Positions 14,850 through 23,822 of a stretch of 64,000 bases of DNA are shown here, one piece after another (position 1 is the stretch's first letter; every line of letters begins with the position of its first letter). Under the pieces are notes generated by a model. That model did not search any database. It was not told the DNA's origin and worked only from the letters and a program-made list of their open reading frames with translations. The translations under genes were made by a program, and so were the position numbers. The DNA is from Haloarchaeobius amylolyticus (GTDB lineage: Archaea > Halobacteriota > Halobacteria > Halobacteriales > Natrialbaceae): NCBI RefSeq assembly GCF_026616195.1, contig NZ_JANHDH010000002.1:930001-994000 (forward strand). The letters are read 5' to 3'.

Positions 14850-15857
14850 ATGAAAGCAACCGCGATGGCGCACCCGATCCAGGGCCTCGTCAAGTACCAC
14901 GGTATGCGAGACTCCATCGAACGACTCCCCTACCACGATTCCATCAGCGTGTGCACAGCCCCGAGCCACACGAAGACGACGGTGGAGTTCTCGATGGACT
15001 ACGACGAGGACGTCTACATCGTCGACGGCGAGGAACTCGACGGCCACGCCTACGACCGCGTCGAGCGCGTCGTCGAGAAGGCGCGCTCGATGTCCGACGC
15101 CGCCCACACCGTCTACCCGGTCAAGCTCGAGTCCGAGAACTCCTTCCCCTCGAACGTCGGGCTGGGCTCCTCCTCCTCGGGCTTCGCGGCCGCCGCGATG
15201 GCCCTCGCGGAGGCTGCCGAACTCGACGCCACGCTCGGTGACGTCTCGACCATCGCCCGCGTCGGCTCCTCCTCTGCGGCCCGTGCCGTGACAGGCGGCT
15301 TCTCCTACCTGAGCGCCGGCCTGAACGACGAGGACTGTCGCTCGCACCGCATCGAGACGAAGCTCGACGACGAACTGAAGACCATCGTCGCGCTCGTCCC
15401 CGCGTACAAGAACACGGACGACGCCCACGAGGAGGCCGCCGACAGCCACATGTTCGACGCCCGGCGCGCCCACGTCCAGGACCAGCTCGTCGAGATGAAG
15501 GACGCGCTGCACGACGACGACCTCGACCGCGTCTGTGAGATCGCCGAGCACGATTCCCTCTCGCTGGCGGCGACCACCATGACCGGCCCCGACGGCTGGG
15601 TCTACTGGCAGCCGGCCACGCTCGCCGTGTTCAACAAGGTACGCGAACTCCGCAACGAGGGCTACCCGGACGACGACGACGTCGACTCGGTGCCCGTCTG
15701 GTTCTCCACCGATACCGGCGCGTCCGTCTACGTGAACACGACCGCCGAACACGCAGAGCGCGTCAAGGAACAGGTCGCCGAGACTGGCGTCCGCACGACC
15801 ATCTGGGAGGTCGGCGGCTCCGCGACGCTCCTCGACGAGGACGAGGCACTCTTCTAG
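14850..15857 (+). CDS. mvaD: Phosphomevalonate decarboxylase
   Basis: GHMP-superfamily enzyme of the haloarchaeal mevalonate route to isopentenyl phosphate, feeding archaeal lipid, squalene and carotenoid synthesis. 335 residues. The ATP-binding loop is PSNVGLGSSSSGFAAAAMAL (about residues 100-119), followed by VGSSSAARAVTGGFSYLSAG. Family knowledge: the Haloferax volcanii homologue acts on 5-phosphomevalonate rather than the diphosphate, and I assign this one by similarity. The open frame continues 324 codons upstream, but the leaderless promoter and family start at MKATAMAHPIQGLVKYHG mark 14850. It converges on the MFS gene, whose last bases overlap it by 4. Confidence 0.92.
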   Translation: MKATAMAHPIQGLVKYHGMRDSIERLPYHDSISVCTAPSHTKTTVEFSMDYDEDVYIVDGEELDGHAYDRVERVVEKARSMSDAAHTVYPVKLESENSFPSNVGLGSSSSGFAAAAMALAEAAELDATLGDVSTIARVGSSSAARAVTGGFSYLSAGLNDEDCRSHRIETKLDDELKTIVALVPAYKNTDDAHEEAADSHMFDARRAHVQDQLVEMKDALHDDDLDRVCEIAEHDSLSLAATTMTGPDGWVYWQPATLAVFNKVRELRNEGYPDDDDVDSVPVWFSTDTGASVYVNTTAEHAERVKEQVAETGVRTTIWEVGGSATLLDEDEALF

Positions 15858-17131
15858 CCGAGCGACCCCGGTTCGACCGCCGTGGGTGCGTCGAAGGTCC
15901 GGAGCGACGGCACCACCAGCCAGTACGCCGCCGTGAGGACCGTCCCGGCCGCGCTCGCGAGCAGGACCGACCACGCGCCGACCAGTTCGCCGAGGAGCCC
16001 GCCGAGGAGCACGCCGACAGGCGAGACGAGACTGGACGCACTGGAGAGCACCGAACTCACGCGCCCGAGCCGGTCGTCTGGCACGCCGGACTGGAGCGTC
16101 GCCAGCACCGAGACGTTGTAGATGCCCACCGGAACCCGCGAGAGCGCGAAGAGTGCGACCGACGCGAGCGGGCGGGCGACGAGCACGCTGGCCGCGAACA
16201 GCACCCCCGATGCCGTCAGGCCGACGATGGTCGTCCGGCCGAGTGGAACCGACTCGACCCACGACGAGAACAGCGAGCCGACGACGGTGCCGCCGGTCAG
16301 CCCGGCCAGCAGCAGGCCGTAGGTGCCCGCACCGCCGAGGTCGGCGGCGAACGAGGGAAGGACCGCGAAGGCGACGCCGAAGAGGAAGTTCGCGAACAGG
16401 CTCCCGACCAGCATCAGGCCGAGGACCGAGTCCGTGAGCGTCGCGATGCCCTCGCGCAGGTCGCGGACGTACGCCTCGCGGTCGAACGGGTCGTGGTCCC
16501 CTGTCTGGGATGGGCCCTCGGACTCGCCGCCATCGGCACTCGCAGAACCCGGCACGTCGAGGCCGACGAACAGCACCGCGGCGACCAGGAAGGTGACCGC
16601 GTCGACGACGTAGACCCCGACCGCACTCACGAGCACGACGAGCGCGCCCCCGATGCCGCGGGCGAGCGCGTCGACCGTCTTCCCGACCGCCGTCGCCGCC
16701 GCGTTCGCGCGCACCAGCGACCCGTCGGGGACCAGCCGGGGGACCGCCGCGGTCTGGGCCGGTCCGGCGAACAGGCCGACCAGCGACAGCACGGGCATGG
16801 TCGCGAGCACGACCGCGACAGTCAGCGACTCGGCGAGCCACGCGAGAGGGACGACGAGGACGACCACGCCCTGTGCCACCTCCGAGAGCGTGAGCACCCG
16901 GTCGAGCCGGGACCGGTCGACGATGGGGCCGACGAACAGCGAGAGCACGCCCGGAATCTGGGTGAGGAAACCGGCGAGGCCGGTGTAGGCGGTCGACCCG
17001 GTCAACTCGAAGACGAGCCACATCGCGGCGACGGTGTAGAGGCCGTCGCCGAGGACGCTGACGGTCCGGCCGGTGAGCAGCCGGCGGAACCCGCGGTGGC
17101 GGAGGACGGCGAACCGTTCGGGGAGGGTCAC
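15854..17131 (-). CDS. MFS transporter
   Basis: Major facilitator superfamily permease of 425 residues with 12 predicted membrane helices, resembling the group annotated as drug/macrolide effluxers (enterobactin exporter-like). Typical features are the N-terminal FRRLLTGRTVSVLGDGLYTV and the acidic central cytoplasmic loop (about residues 195-225, SADGGESEGPSQTGDHDPFD). It begins at a GTG; another GTG at 17149 would add six residues and cannot be excluded. The substrate is unknown. It is divergent from a small winged-helix regulator, which may control it. Confidence 0.88.
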   Translation of the reverse strand: MTLPERFAVLRHRGFRRLLTGRTVSVLGDGLYTVAAMWLVFELTGSTAYTGLAGFLTQIPGVLSLFVGPIVDRSRLDRVLTLSEVAQGVVVLVVPLAWLAESLTVAVVLATMPVLSLVGLFAGPAQTAAVPRLVPDGSLVRANAAATAVGKTVDALARGIGGALVVLVSAVGVYVVDAVTFLVAAVLFVGLDVPGSASADGGESEGPSQTGDHDPFDREAYVRDLREGIATLTDSVLGLMLVGSLFANFLFGVAFAVLPSFAADLGGAGTYGLLLAGLTGGTVVGSLFSSWVESVPLGRTTIVGLTASGVLFAASVLVARPLASVALFALSRVPVGIYNVSVLATLQSGVPDDRLGRVSSVLSSASSLVSPVGVLLGGLLGELVGAWSVLLASAAGTVLTAAYWLVVPSLRTFDAPTAVEPGSLG

Positions 17132-17239
17132 GTCCCACGCCTCGGCCACGGCGCACTTGGCCGTTCCGCGAACGCCAGTTCTGTAGCCGAGGTGACAGCA
17201 GACACGAGATATATCACGACCACCGACCAGCGCCGACGT

Positions 17240-17608
17240 ATGGACGACGCGGACGCGACCGACGCCCTCGAGGTCCTCGGGAACGAGCTCCGGATGCGCA
17301 TCCTGCGCGAACTCGCCGCGGCCGAGGAGCCACTCCCGTTCTCGACCCTGCGCGAGCGCGCCGGCATCCGGGACACGGGCAAGTTCAACTACCACCTCAC
17401 CCGGCTCTGTGAGTACTACGTGCGCGAGGTCGCGGACGGGTACGAACTCGGTCACGCCGGGACGCGCGTCATCGCCGCGGCCGAGCCGATGCAGGCCGAG
17501 GACGGGGACGCCCCGGCGACCGATGCCGCGAGCGACGCCTGCCCGGTCTGCGGCGACGACGACTGCGAACGCCTCTTCCACGTGCACCTGACCCCACCGT
17601 GGGCCTGA
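17240..17608 (+). CDS. Winged helix-turn-helix regulator with C-terminal CxxC motif
   Basis: A 122-residue protein with an ArsR-type winged helix at about residues 5-80 (ALEVLGNELRMRILRELAAA, FNYHLTRLCEYYVREVADGY), followed by an acidic linker and a short cysteine-containing tail (ACPVCGDDDCERLFHVHL) that could bind zinc with the nearby histidines. Likely a transcription factor. It is divergent from the MFS transporter 108 bases away, making that gene a plausible target. The ATG at 17240 starts exactly at the wHTH domain. Confidence 0.82.
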   Translation: MDDADATDALEVLGNELRMRILRELAAAEEPLPFSTLRERAGIRDTGKFNYHLTRLCEYYVREVADGYELGHAGTRVIAAAEPMQAEDGDAPATDAASDACPVCGDDDCERLFHVHLTPPWA

Positions 17609-17620
17609 TTCTCCGGTCCC

Positions 17621-18307
17621 CTACCAGAACGAGGGCCGCCAGTACAGCAACACGACGGTCACGACGAACACCGCCGTCGAGAGCGGGAGCGACTGCTGCA
17701 TCGCCGCGGTCGCCAGTGCCGAAGAACTACCGGCGACGCCGGTGACGATGGTCGCGAGGACGGGCCAGCTACAGGAGACACACGAGAGCAGTCCGAGCAC
17801 GCCCGACACCGCCGAACTGGCCGCGTCGATGACCGTCACGTACACGAGGTACGTCAGGGCGACGTAGCCGACGACCTTGTACGGCAGGATGGTCAGGTTC
17901 ACCAGCTGGCTCTCGTAGGAGATCGCCGGGCCGAAGCCGGGTGGGAGCGCGGTCGAGACGTACCAGCCGAAGGAGGGCTGGTACGCGCCGGTCTCGAAGA
18001 ACATGTAGCCCTGGCTCCAGAGCCCGCCGAAGTACGCGAGGACGAGGCCGTAGCCGACCGCGATGGCGGCCGCGCGTCGCTTGCGCTTCGCCGGGGCCGG
18101 GGCCGGTTTCGCGCGCCAGAGCGCCCACAGCCCGAGGTTCACCCAGACGAGCGGGAGGAGGAGCAGGTCGAGTGCCGCGGTCCCACCGTTGGCGAGGTAG
18201 AGGCCGAGCAACAGGGCCTCACCGGTGAGGACGATGAAGAAGGCGAAGAGCGTCTCCGGTTCCGGCACGACCGTCTCCGGGTCGAGGTCGACGCGTTCGA
18301 ACGCCAT
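17621..18307 (-). CDS. Haloarchaeal membrane protein next to heme synthase
   Basis: Function unknown. 228 residues with six predicted membrane helices and a short basic loop (KRKRR) after the second. The C-terminal half includes SCVSCSWPVLATIVTGVAGS, where two cysteines flank a helix start. The gene overlaps the stop of the CtaA-CtaB fusion by 1 base, so it is in the same transcript. A role in heme or oxidase assembly is inferred from this coupling. I recall such proteins carrying a DUF7546-type label, unverified. Confidence 0.75.
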   Translation of the reverse strand: MAFERVDLDPETVVPEPETLFAFFIVLTGEALLLGLYLANGGTAALDLLLLPLVWVNLGLWALWRAKPAPAPAKRKRRAAAIAVGYGLVLAYFGGLWSQGYMFFETGAYQPSFGWYVSTALPPGFGPAISYESQLVNLTILPYKVVGYVALTYLVYVTVIDAASSAVSGVLGLLSCVSCSWPVLATIVTGVAGSSSALATAAMQQSLPLSTAVFVVTVVLLYWRPSFW

Positions 18308-19728
18308 CAGAAGGCGAGGGAGTCGACCACGATGGCCACCAGCAGCGCGCCGAGGTAGGCGTTCGACGCGTGGAAGGCGCGGAACGCGGCGTCGGTGGTC
18401 TGCTCGTGGTGGAGTTCGACGACCGTCCAGAGGAACACCGCACCGATGGCGACGCTGACGAACGCGTACAGCAGCCCCAGCGAGGAGACCGCCGAGAGCA
18501 CCACCGCGCTGACCAGCGTGGCCGCGAGGTACCAGACGATGTGCTTGCGCGTCACGGCCTCACCGCGGACGACCGGCAGCATCGGGAAGCCGCCGCGGGC
18601 GTAGTCCTCCTTGTACGCCAGCGCGAGGTTGTAGAAGTGCGCCGGCGTCCACAGGAAGATGACGCCCGCGAGGGCGAGCCCCGGCAGACCGATGGTCTCG
18701 GTGACGGCGGCCCAGCCGATGAGCGCGGGGAGCGCGCCGGCGGCACCGCCGATGACGGTGTTCGAGACGTAGTTCGGCTTCAGGACCAGCGTGTACACGA
18801 CGCTGTAGAAGATGATGGCGGTCAGGCCCAGGCCCGCGGCGAGCAGGTTGAGCTGGGCGAACGCGAACAGCGACGCCGCGGTGAGCAGGAGGCCGAACGC
18901 GAGCGCGTTCCGGACCGGAATCACGTCGACCGCCAGCGGGCGGTCGGAGGTCCGCTGCATCCGGCGGTCCACGTCGCGCTCGAGGACGTGGTTGAACGTC
19001 CCGCTCGCACCGATGGAGAGGACCCCACCCAGCAGCGTCCAGAGGACGGTCTCGACGCGGAGTTCCTGCCCGGCCGCCAGCGCCATCCCGGCGGCGGCGA
19101 CCAGACACAGCAGCCACATCAGGCGTGGCTTCATCATCCGGAAGTACATCCCGGTCTTGAGTTTCGCGCGTGCGAGAACTCCCGACGGCAGTTCGATGCC
19201 CCCGTCGTCTGCGGGTTCGTCGACGGGCTCCGGGTCGGGCATCGGTTCCCAGTCCGGCTCGTCGGCGGTCTCGGCCTCGAGCGTCCACGCCAGCGCGACG
19301 ACGATGGCGGCGAAGATGCCGACGCCGACGGTCAGGTGGACGGCCGACAGCGTGCCGGTCGACCCCGTCGTCGCGGCGACCGCGCCGAGGGCGACCTGCA
19401 GGGGGTACAACAACAGCGCGAGCGTCAATGCAACACGGACGCGACGGTCGGTGTCACCCAGCCAGGCGACGGCGACGGTCGCGAGGACGGCGCCCCCCAC
19501 GAGCAGGGCCGCGACCCGGTGTCCCCACGCGATGGCCAGCGTGGTGTCCGAGAGTGGGACGAGCCACTGCCCGTTACACGCCGGCCACGTCGGGCACGCG
19601 TCGGCGGCACCCGTGACGGCCGTCGTCGCCCCGACGATGATGAGCAGGTAGACGCCCATCGCCGCGACTGCGAGCAGCCCGGTGAAACGGGCGTGGGTCC
19701 TGACGGGGGTCGGGAATGTGCGAGACAC
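18307..19728 (-). CDS. ctaB: CtaA/COX15-like domain fused to protoheme IX farnesyltransferase
   Basis: A two-domain membrane enzyme for oxidase heme synthesis, 473 residues. Residues 1-150 form four helices resembling half of heme A synthase, with H70 (AWGHRVAALLVG), H131 (LSAVHLTVGVG) and a cysteine pair (CPTWPAC, 45-51). An acidic linker of about 30 residues leads to a UbiA-type prenyltransferase (about 190-473) with N246...D252...D254 in NHVLERDVDRRMQRTSDRP, the CtaB signature; it farnesylates heme B to heme O. GTG start at 19728, with a TCTAAGTA box about 30 bases upstream. It lies beside coxB, transcribed divergently, as expected for oxidase biogenesis. Confidence 0.92.
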   Translation of the reverse strand: MSRTFPTPVRTHARFTGLLAVAAMGVYLLIIVGATTAVTGAADACPTWPACNGQWLVPLSDTTLAIAWGHRVAALLVGGAVLATVAVAWLGDTDRRVRVALTLALLLYPLQVALGAVAATTGSTGTLSAVHLTVGVGIFAAIVVALAWTLEAETADEPDWEPMPDPEPVDEPADDGGIELPSGVLARAKLKTGMYFRMMKPRLMWLLCLVAAAGMALAAGQELRVETVLWTLLGGVLSIGASGTFNHVLERDVDRRMQRTSDRPLAVDVIPVRNALAFGLLLTAASLFAFAQLNLLAAGLGLTAIIFYSVVYTLVLKPNYVSNTVIGGAAGALPALIGWAAVTETIGLPGLALAGVIFLWTPAHFYNLALAYKEDYARGGFPMLPVVRGEAVTRKHIVWYLAATLVSAVVLSAVSSLGLLYAFVSVAIGAVFLWTVVELHHEQTTDAAFRAFHASNAYLGALLVAIVVDSLAF

Positions 19729-19814
19729 GGCAATCAGTGGATGATTCGGCTCCGCGTACTTAGAGCCCGCGCTTTCCCCCCACAGCGCGGTCCCCGGTGG
19801 CGAAAGTCAGCACA

Positions 19815-19821
19815 TATTTAA
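19815..19821 (+). promoter_or_regulatory. TATA-like box for coxB
   Basis: TATTTAA, 27 bases ahead of the coxB ATG at 19849; consistent with a leaderless transcript. Confidence 0.6.
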
Positions 19822-19848
19822 CCCCGTCTTCCTAACCCTCGAACCGAC

Positions 19849-20640
19849 ATGAACGCAAAGCGGCTAGCCCCGACTGCCCTGCTCGGGGCGGCGTTCCTGC
19901 TGCTGCTCGCGGACCCGGTCGCAGCGCAGGCGTCGACAACGGAAGAGGCGATTCGGGGACTGAACGAGAAACTGCTCGTCGTCGCCATCCCCATCACGGT
20001 GCTCGTCGAGGGCGTCCTCATCTACACCGTCCTCAAGTACCGCAAGAACGACGAGGCGAAGCCGACGCGGGAGAACCGCCGGCTCGAGATCACCTGGACC
20101 GTCGCCACGGCGGTCATCCTGCTGTTCGTCGGCCTCTCGGCCACGATGACGATGGCGAACCCCGCCGTCATCACCGACGACGTGAACGACCGGGCCGACG
20201 TGCCCCAGGACGCAGAGCACGTACAGGTCACCGCGGAGACCTACGCCTGGACGTTCACCTACGACAAGCACAACGTGAGCTCCAGTAACAAGCTCGTCAT
20301 CCCCAAGGGACAGGAGACGTACTTCAACGTCACGACCAAGGACTGGCTGCACGCGGTCCACGTGCCCGGACTGGGTCTGAAGCAGGACGCGGTCCCCGGC
20401 CAGCACCACTACATCATGACCGAGGCGACGACCGAAGGCACCTACCAGGGCTACTGTGCCGAGTACTGTGGTGTCGGCCACTCGGGCATGATGTTCGAGG
20501 TCGAGGTCATGTCCCAGGAGGACTACCAGGACTGGCTCAAGAGCCAGTGCGAGGACGCTGGCGGTAGCTGGGACGCCGGCTCCCAGACCTGTACCGCGGG
20601 CAACAGCTCGTCCGGCTCCGGCTCCGTCGCTGCGGCCTGA
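19849..20640 (+). CDS. coxB: Cytochrome c oxidase subunit II-type protein
   Basis: CuA-bearing subunit II of a heme-copper oxidase, 263 residues. Signal peptide (residues 1-26), two membrane helices (about 41-63 and 82-102) and an extracytoplasmic cupredoxin domain. CuA ligands: H168 (DWLHAVHVPGLG), C203, C207, H211 and M214 (CAEYCGVGHSGM), so it accepts electrons from a carrier such as halocyanin. It ends in an unusual Ser/Gly-rich tail with two further cysteines (about residues 231-255). Subunit I is not adjacent; subunit III follows after 139 bases with its own promoter. Its divergent neighbour makes the heme. Confidence 0.93.
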   Translation: MNAKRLAPTALLGAAFLLLLADPVAAQASTTEEAIRGLNEKLLVVAIPITVLVEGVLIYTVLKYRKNDEAKPTRENRRLEITWTVATAVILLFVGLSATMTMANPAVITDDVNDRADVPQDAEHVQVTAETYAWTFTYDKHNVSSSNKLVIPKGQETYFNVTTKDWLHAVHVPGLGLKQDAVPGQHHYIMTEATTEGTYQGYCAEYCGVGHSGMMFEVEVMSQEDYQDWLKSQCEDAGGSWDAGSQTCTAGNSSSGSGSVAAA

Positions 20641-20749
20641 GCGCTCTGGACTCGCTTTCTCTCGTTCTCTCCACCCTGCTGAGCCGACGGATTCGTCGCA
20701 CGGCCCCACGCTTGCTGTGAGATAGCCCGGGCGAACACGCTTGGATGGA

Positions 20750-20755
20750 TTTTTA
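20750..20755 (+). promoter_or_regulatory. TATA-like box for coxC
   Basis: TTTTTA, about 25 bases before the ATG at 20780, suggesting coxC is transcribed independently of coxB. Confidence 0.5.
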
Positions 20756-20779
20756 GTAGTCGGGTCGTAAGCCCCGTGT

Positions 20780-21628
20780 ATGACAGTCGCGGAAGACGCT
20801 GACGACCACGGTCACGGGCACCACCTGCCGGCCGTCGAGGACTGGCCGAAGGGGTTCGGCGAGGCCAGCTGGTGGCCGTTCGTGACGGCCATCGGCGGGG
20901 GCGGCATCTACCTCGCCGCGGCCCTCTACGTAATGGCTATCAAGGACATCATCGGCATGGGCGCGTTCTCGGCGGTCGCCATCGGGAGCACGTTCCTGTT
21001 CCTGGCTGGCCTGTTCGGCTGGCTCTACCACACCTTCGTCAGCACGTTCTGGGAACGCGGCGCGAACGAGAAGAGCGAACACAAGCTCCGCTGGGGGATG
21101 GTCGCGTTCCTCGGGAGCGAGGTCGCCACGTTCAGTGCTGGCTTCATCTACTACTTCTTCATCCGGGTCGGCGGCCTGGGTGAGCTTCCGCACCTGTTCG
21201 GGAGCCTCGTCATCGTCAACACCCTGATACTGGTGCTGTCGAGTGTCACCATCCACTTCGCGCACACGTCGCTGCTGAAGGGCAACCGTCGGCGCTTCAT
21301 CGGCCTGCTGGGCGCGACGCTCCTGCTCGGGACCGTGTTCATCGGCGGGCAGGTGTACGAGTACTACGTGTTCATCGCCGAGGAAGGCTTCACGCTCGGT
21401 GCCGAGGCGTTCGACCAGACCTTCGCGTCCGGCTTCTACGCCCTGACCGGCCTCCACGGCCTGCACGTGACCCTCGGTGCCGTCCTCATCGGCATCGTGT
21501 TCGTCCGCGCGCTGCGCGGGCAGTACTCCGCGGAGCGCCACGTGTCCGTGAGCACCGTCTCGATGTACTGGCACTTCGTCGACGCCGTCTGGATCTTCCT
21601 CGTCGTCGTCCTGTACGCCGGCGCGTAA
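20780..21628 (+). CDS. coxC: Cytochrome c oxidase subunit III-type protein
   Basis: Membrane subunit III of the heme-copper oxidase, 282 residues with seven predicted helices. Family segments are recognisable: WPFVTAIGGGGIYLAAALYV, FLGSEVATFSAGFIYYFF, FYALTGLHGLHVTLGAVLIG and SMYWHFVDAVWIFLVVVLY; the last two carry the conserved histidines. The N-terminus is His-rich and acidic (DDHGHGHHLPAVEDWP). It stabilises the oxidase and has no redox centre. Two membrane-protein genes follow closely and may belong to the same transcript. Confidence 0.93.
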   Translation: MTVAEDADDHGHGHHLPAVEDWPKGFGEASWWPFVTAIGGGGIYLAAALYVMAIKDIIGMGAFSAVAIGSTFLFLAGLFGWLYHTFVSTFWERGANEKSEHKLRWGMVAFLGSEVATFSAGFIYYFFIRVGGLGELPHLFGSLVIVNTLILVLSSVTIHFAHTSLLKGNRRRFIGLLGATLLLGTVFIGGQVYEYYVFIAEEGFTLGAEAFDQTFASGFYALTGLHGLHVTLGAVLIGIVFVRALRGQYSAERHVSVSTVSMYWHFVDAVWIFLVVVLYAGA

Positions 21629-21652
21629 GCCAGTCACAACCTTTCGTTCTCG

Positions 21653-23041
21653 ATGACCCGCCAGACACGTAGCCGCCGCGCACTCGTCGCCGTCCTCGGA
21701 GTGGTGACGCTGGCGTCCGGGACGGCACTGGCCCACGGGGGGTCGCTGCGCGGCCAGGCGGAGACGCTGGCCATCCCGACGTGGCTCTTCCTGCTGACCG
21801 GCGGGGCCGCGGTCGGCGCATCGTTCCTGCTGGCGACGCTGGTGACGGACCGTCGCTGGATCGCGACCATCGACGACTGGCACCGGTTCTTCGGGCGGCT
21901 CCCGGGCGCCGTCGGCACGTACCTCGCGCCGGTCGTCGGCCTCGCCGGGCTGGCGGTCGTGCTCGGCTTCGGCTTCTTCGCCCGGTCGCTCGGGGTCGAG
22001 GCGCCGCTTCGCAACCTCAGCATCCTGCTGGTCTGGGTGGGCTGGTGGGCCGGCTACACCATGTCGGTCTACCTCGTCGGCAACACCTGGCCCGCGCTGA
22101 ACCCGTTCCGGACCCTCGCGCGCCTGCTGCCGAGCCTCGGTCGCTCGTACCCGGCCGGTGTGGGCGCGTGGCCGGCCGTCGTCGGCCTGCTCGCGCTGGT
22201 GTTCGTCGAGGTCGTCAGCCCGCTGGCGGACGACCCGCAACTGCTCGCCGGGGTCGTGGCGGCCTACGGCCTCCTGACGCTGGCCGGTGCAATCGTCTTC
22301 GGCCACGAGACGTGGTTCGAACGCGCCGACCCCGTCTCGCGGGTCTTCGAGGCGTACGGCCGGGTCGCGCCGCTCTCGCGCACGGACGACGGCCTGCGAC
22401 TCCGCCTGCCCGGGATGGCGCTCTCCGACGCGGGCGAGCACCGGGGGGCGGGAGAGGTCGCGTTCGTCGTCGCGCTGCTGTGGGGGACGACCTACGACGG
22501 GTTCGTCACCACGCCGGCGTGGGGCGACATCGCCCGGGCCGCGGTCGCGGCAGGGGTGCCGGCGCTGCTGGTGTACCTCCTGACGTTCCTCGCCGGGTTC
22601 GGCGTGTTCCTCGGCGCGTACCTGCTCGCGGCCCGGCTGGCCCGTCGGACCGGGAACACCTACCTCACGACGCGCGAACTCGCGCTCCGGTTCGCCCCGC
22701 CCCTGCTCGCCATCGCGGCCGGCTACCACCTCGCGCACTACCTCGGGTACTTCGTCTCGCTGTCGCTCCCCCTCTCGCAGGCGCTCGCGAACCCGTTCGC
22801 GCCGCCGCTGAACCCGCAGCAGTTCGTGCTGCCGGCGTGGGTCGGCGGGCTCGCGCTCGCGTTCGTCCTGCTCGGCCACCTGCTCGCCATCTGGGTCGCC
22901 CACGCCGCGGCCTACGACCTCTTCCCGAGCCGGCTGCAGGCGGTCCGGAGCCAGTACCCCTTCATCGGCGTGATGGTGCTGTACACGATGGCGAGCCTGT
23001 GGATCGTCGCGGAACCGAACCAGCTCCCACCGTTCCTATGA
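21653..23041 (+). CDS. Large haloarchaeal membrane protein downstream of coxC
   Basis: Function unknown. 462 residues with about 11-12 membrane helices and a possible signal peptide (residues 1-27, ending TALAHGGS). No transporter signature is visible. Histidines occur near several helices (GYHLAHYLGYFVSLSLPL, LLGHLLAIWVAHAAAYDL), which would allow metal or heme binding, but this is only a possibility. It lies 24 bases after coxC and overlaps the next gene by 4 bases, so an association with oxidase biogenesis is suggested by context. Confidence 0.75.
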   Translation: MTRQTRSRRALVAVLGVVTLASGTALAHGGSLRGQAETLAIPTWLFLLTGGAAVGASFLLATLVTDRRWIATIDDWHRFFGRLPGAVGTYLAPVVGLAGLAVVLGFGFFARSLGVEAPLRNLSILLVWVGWWAGYTMSVYLVGNTWPALNPFRTLARLLPSLGRSYPAGVGAWPAVVGLLALVFVEVVSPLADDPQLLAGVVAAYGLLTLAGAIVFGHETWFERADPVSRVFEAYGRVAPLSRTDDGLRLRLPGMALSDAGEHRGAGEVAFVVALLWGTTYDGFVTTPAWGDIARAAVAAGVPALLVYLLTFLAGFGVFLGAYLLAARLARRTGNTYLTTRELALRFAPPLLAIAAGYHLAHYLGYFVSLSLPLSQALANPFAPPLNPQQFVLPAWVGGLALAFVLLGHLLAIWVAHAAAYDLFPSRLQAVRSQYPFIGVMVLYTMASLWIVAEPNQLPPFL

Positions 23042-23319
23042 CACGCAGAACCGACCACGCAGCACTCGAGACGGACGTGCCCGCCGACGAGGAGCCGTAT
23101 CGCTGCCCGTACTGCGACCGACCCTTCCGCGAGACGGAGTACCGGACCCTGCACGTCGGGTTGACCCACTACGACGTGATGACCGACGACGAGCGCGACC
23201 GGTTCCAGGACGCCTACCGCGACGAGTCCGACGACCTCGGGCTGTTCCGGCTCCGGACGTTCGCGGTGCTGGTGCTGTTGTACTTCGGGATGCTGATGCT
23301 CTACTCCGTGGTCACCTGA
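23038..23319 (+). CDS. C2H2-type zinc-finger protein with C-terminal membrane helix
   Basis: A 93-residue protein. A zinc-finger-like segment C-x2-C-x12-H-x4-H (CPYCDRPF...TLHVGLTH, about residues 23-44) is followed by an acidic helix and a single membrane helix at about 73-91. Such tail-anchored zinc fingers are common in haloarchaea, and their role is unknown. The ATG overlaps the stop of the preceding membrane protein (ATGA), so the two are translationally coupled. It could assist assembly of the upstream oxidase subunits. Confidence 0.78.
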   Translation: MTRRTDHAALETDVPADEEPYRCPYCDRPFRETEYRTLHVGLTHYDVMTDDERDRFQDAYRDESDDLGLFRLRTFAVLVLLYFGMLMLYSVVT

Positions 23320-23436
23320 GGAAAACGCGACGCGAAATCGCGTCACCGCGTCGGGTTTGCTATGGAAAGTCGACGCGGACTTGGTGCTTACCGGGGACCC
23401 CGGATAAGCCTTCTTTTGTGTGGTTGTTCACGCGGG

Positions 23437-23712
23437 TCACATCCCCATGTCTTCGGCGGCCTCGGGGACGGGGAGGTCGTGCTCGGAGACGCCGAGCAAC
23501 TCGGCCACGTGGTCGAGCGCCATGTCGAAGCCGTAGTAGCGTTCGAGTTCGTCGCCGTCGGCACTCGGGCGGACCTTCAGCATCGCGTAGCCCTCGATGT
23601 TCTGGGCGACCGCGGCCGTCGTCCCCCCTCTGTCGAACTCCAGGAGCCGTTCCGTCTCCGTCTCGGAGTACCGTGCCGTGATGCCGTTCGCCTCGGCCGT
23701 GTCGTCGCTCAT
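23437..23712 (-). CDS. Haloarchaeal conserved hypothetical protein
   Basis: A 91-residue acidic soluble protein, unrecognised function. The body is a compact alpha/beta sequence (ARYSETETERLLEFDRGGTT, AMLKVRPSADGDELERYYGF) ending in a proline-rich tail (LPVPEAAEDMGM). It resembles a family found singly in haloarchaeal genomes (possibly labelled DUF7111, from memory). The ATG at 23712 is preferred over a long basic upstream extension. It is divergent from a PadR-like regulator, with 110 bases between them. Confidence 0.7.
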   Translation of the reverse strand: MSDDTAEANGITARYSETETERLLEFDRGGTTAAVAQNIEGYAMLKVRPSADGDELERYYGFDMALDHVAELLGVSEHDLPVPEAAEDMGM

Positions 23713-23822
23713 ACCCCCGCTTGGGACCGGTGGGTTTCGTACGTACCGGTTCCGTGCGACCCTGCCGACTCTGTCGGCCGCCAAGCGAAACACACCTGTT
23801 CTCGCACCCGCTCGACTCGCCC

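Noticed and set aside
16493-17239. Plus-strand upstream extension of the winged-helix regulator frame
   Set aside because: It is antisense to the MFS transporter, and its Arg/His/Asp-rich translation has no resemblance to a protein family.
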